A stretch of 64,000 nt of DNA from Lachnospiraceae bacterium (GTDB lineage: Bacteria; Bacillota; Clostridia; Lachnospirales; Lachnospiraceae). The number at the start of each line of letters is the position of its first letter. Within the stretch, counting starts at the first letter, position 1. This document shows, in pieces, positions 62,805 through 64,000 of the stretch. Under the pieces are notes generated by a model. It was not told the origin of the DNA, searched no databases, and saw only the letters and a list, made by a program, of their open reading frames with translations. The stretch lies in contig CAJTCV010000003.1 in assembly GCA_910574805.1 (NCBI GenBank), forward strand, positions 1-64,000, given 5' to 3'. Made by a program: the position numbers and the translations under genes.

Positions 62805-63302
62805 CTAACCCTCCAGTCCGTTCAGCCGGCGCATGGCTTTCACAAGCCCGCCCGCTTCGATGATATCCACCAGATTCCGGGGAAGGGATGCGATGGGATA
62901 GGCCTTTCCCTCATGGAGGATCTTCTCATTTACGAGGATTTCCACAGAATCCCCTTCTGATACTGCGTCCCGAAGATCCGCCTGCTCGATCAGGAGCAGC
63001 CCGTTGTTGATGGCATTCCGGAAGAAGATCCGGGCAAAGGATTTTGCGACGACGCATGAAATCCCCAATGCCTTAATGATCTCAGGAGCCTGTTCTCTGG
63101 AGGAACCGCAGCCGAAATTTTTGCCTGCCACCAGGATGTCTCCGGATCTGATCTGTGCCGCCAGCTCCGGCCGGAGCGGGGAAAATGCATAGGGTGCCAT
63201 CTCCTGCACCGTCTTTAAAGCAAGGTATTCCGTGGGGATGATAATATCTGTGTCGATATCGTCCCCCAGGGTCCATACCCTGCCGGTGAATGTATCGTTC
63301 AT
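62805..63302 (-). CDS. leuD: 3-isopropylmalate dehydratase-type small subunit
   Basis: A 165-residue swivelling subunit: GDDIDTDIIIPTEYL, then the conserved KNFGCGSSREQAP and FARIFFRNAINNGLLLIE. It completes the active site of the large subunit. The cluster has large subunits on both sides of it, so it may serve either. Confidence 0.9.
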   Translation of the reverse strand: MNDTFTGRVWTLGDDIDTDIIIPTEYLALKTVQEMAPYAFSPLRPELAAQIRSGDILVAGKNFGCGSSREQAPEIIKALGISCVVAKSFARIFFRNAINNGLLLIEQADLRDAVSEGDSVEILVNEKILHEGKAYPIASLPRNLVDIIEAGGLVKAMRRLNGLEG

Positions 63303-63349
63303 ATGGTCTGTGCTCGCTTTCTGATTAAAATAACTGGTATGATCCGGGC

Positions 63350-64000
63350 CTACAGCATATCTGCGGTCGCGATCTCGCCTTTGACGGCCGAGGCAGTCAC
63401 CGTTGCTGCGCTGGCCAGATAGACGAAGGAATCCTTATGCCCCGCGCGTCCTTTGAAGTTCCGGGTTCCTGTGCTGATCAGCGTCTCACCTTCTCCGATA
63501 ACGCCCTGGCAGCTCCCCCAGCAGACGCTGCAGTTGGGGTTCATGACGATGGCGCCGGCTTCCATAAAGGTCTGAAGGATCCCTTCCTCCAGCGCCTGGC
63601 GGTAGACGGCCTGGCTTGCCGGGACTACCAGGAAGCGTACCAGCGGATGGACCTTTTTCCCTCTGATGACCGCAGCTCCCACCCGCAGGTCTTCGATCCG
63701 GCCGTTGTTGCAGGAGCCCAGGAACGCCTCATCGATGCGGATTCCTGCCGCTTCCTTCGCCGGGCATATATTGTCTACAAAATGCGGTTTTGCCACAATG
63801 GGAACAATCGTTGACAGATCTATATCATAAGTGGCGGCAAAGACGGCATCGTCGTCGCTCTGGAAGCATGCCTTCGGCTCTCTGCCGTGGGCATGGAGAT
63901 ATTCCATGGCGGTCTCATCCACTTCCATAAGAGCGGTCTTGGCGCCTGCCTCCACGCAGAGGTTGCAGATGGAAATGCGGTCGCTCATGGTCAGAGTCTT
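63350..64000 (-). CDS. Second aconitase-family large subunit, partial (N-terminus outside window)
   Basis: The C-terminal 216 residues of a LeuC-like protein, open to the window edge. It has LTMSDRISICNLCVEAGAKT, the cluster cysteines in GSCNNGRIEDL and NPNCSVCWGSCQG, and the final GRAGHKDSFVYLASAATV. It is a paralogue of the 61549 gene, with Asn for Thr in GSCNNGR. The pair may form two different isomerases sharing one LeuD. Confidence 0.85.
   Translation of the reverse strand, partial: KTLTMSDRISICNLCVEAGAKTALMEVDETAMEYLHAHGREPKACFQSDDDAVFAATYDIDLSTIVPIVAKPHFVDNICPAKEAAGIRIDEAFLGSCNNGRIEDLRVGAAVIRGKKVHPLVRFLVVPASQAVYRQALEEGILQTFMEAGAIVMNPNCSVCWGSCQGVIGEGETLISTGTRNFKGRAGHKDSFVYLASAATVTASAVKGEIATADML

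Overview
The window looks like a chromosomal segment of a spore-forming, low-to-moderate GC anaerobic Firmicute, most likely Lachnospiraceae. The evidence is a gpr germination protease, a SpoIIP protein, a GerMN lipoprotein, rubrerythrin, a CIRCE operator, strong AGGAGG ribosome sites and near-consensus sigma-A promoters. This placement is inferred from gene content; no 16S gene is present.

Layout. (1) 1-6150 is an accessory island next to two tRNA-Leu genes. It holds the N-terminus of an IS630-type transposase, a frameshifted IS66 TnpC remnant and a tandem pair of XRE repressors. Two LytTR regulators then flank a tightly coupled operon of a SIR2-like NADase, an NB-ARC-type STAND ATPase with TPR repeats, and a 56-residue membrane protein. 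This operon is the best candidate for a little-described defence system. (2) 6188-46143 is core chromosome. It holds tRNA-Leu x2, glpK, a cytidylate-kinase-like gene, CIRCE-controlled htpG, an M18 aminopeptidase and degV. The arginine genes follow (argG divergent from argC, then argJ, argB and argD). Next come comEA, a two-component system, a GerMN lipoprotein, comEC and holA, then rpsT, gpr, spoIIP, lepA, hemW, a MoxR/VWA pair, flotillin and a hybrid kinase. (3) 46332-56568 is a 10.2 kb integrated element bounded by a perfect 50-bp direct repeat. It has a tyrosine integrase, an excisionase-like protein, a replication initiator with an internal iteron array, HNH and terminase-small-subunit-like proteins, a J-domain protein, a holin-like type I toxin, a candidate structured RNA, a 21-bp-phased repeat array and a divergent repressor switch. 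It has no capsid or tail genes and no relaxase, so it resembles a phage satellite (PICI-like) or a small integrative element. (4) 56794-64000 is core chromosome again: polysaccharide deacetylase, rarA, an amidase with a SPOR domain, an EamA transporter, a sigma-like protein without region 4, and a leuC/leuD/leuC cluster cut by the window edge.

Regulatory structure is rich. argG and argC share a promoter region containing a long palindrome. At least four genes (argJ, moxR, the gene at 40861 and flotillin) have leaders in which a hairpin ending in TGC is followed directly by GGAACT and then the ribosome site. The argC leader has a related outer stem. All functions are inferred from motifs read by eye; no database search was run.
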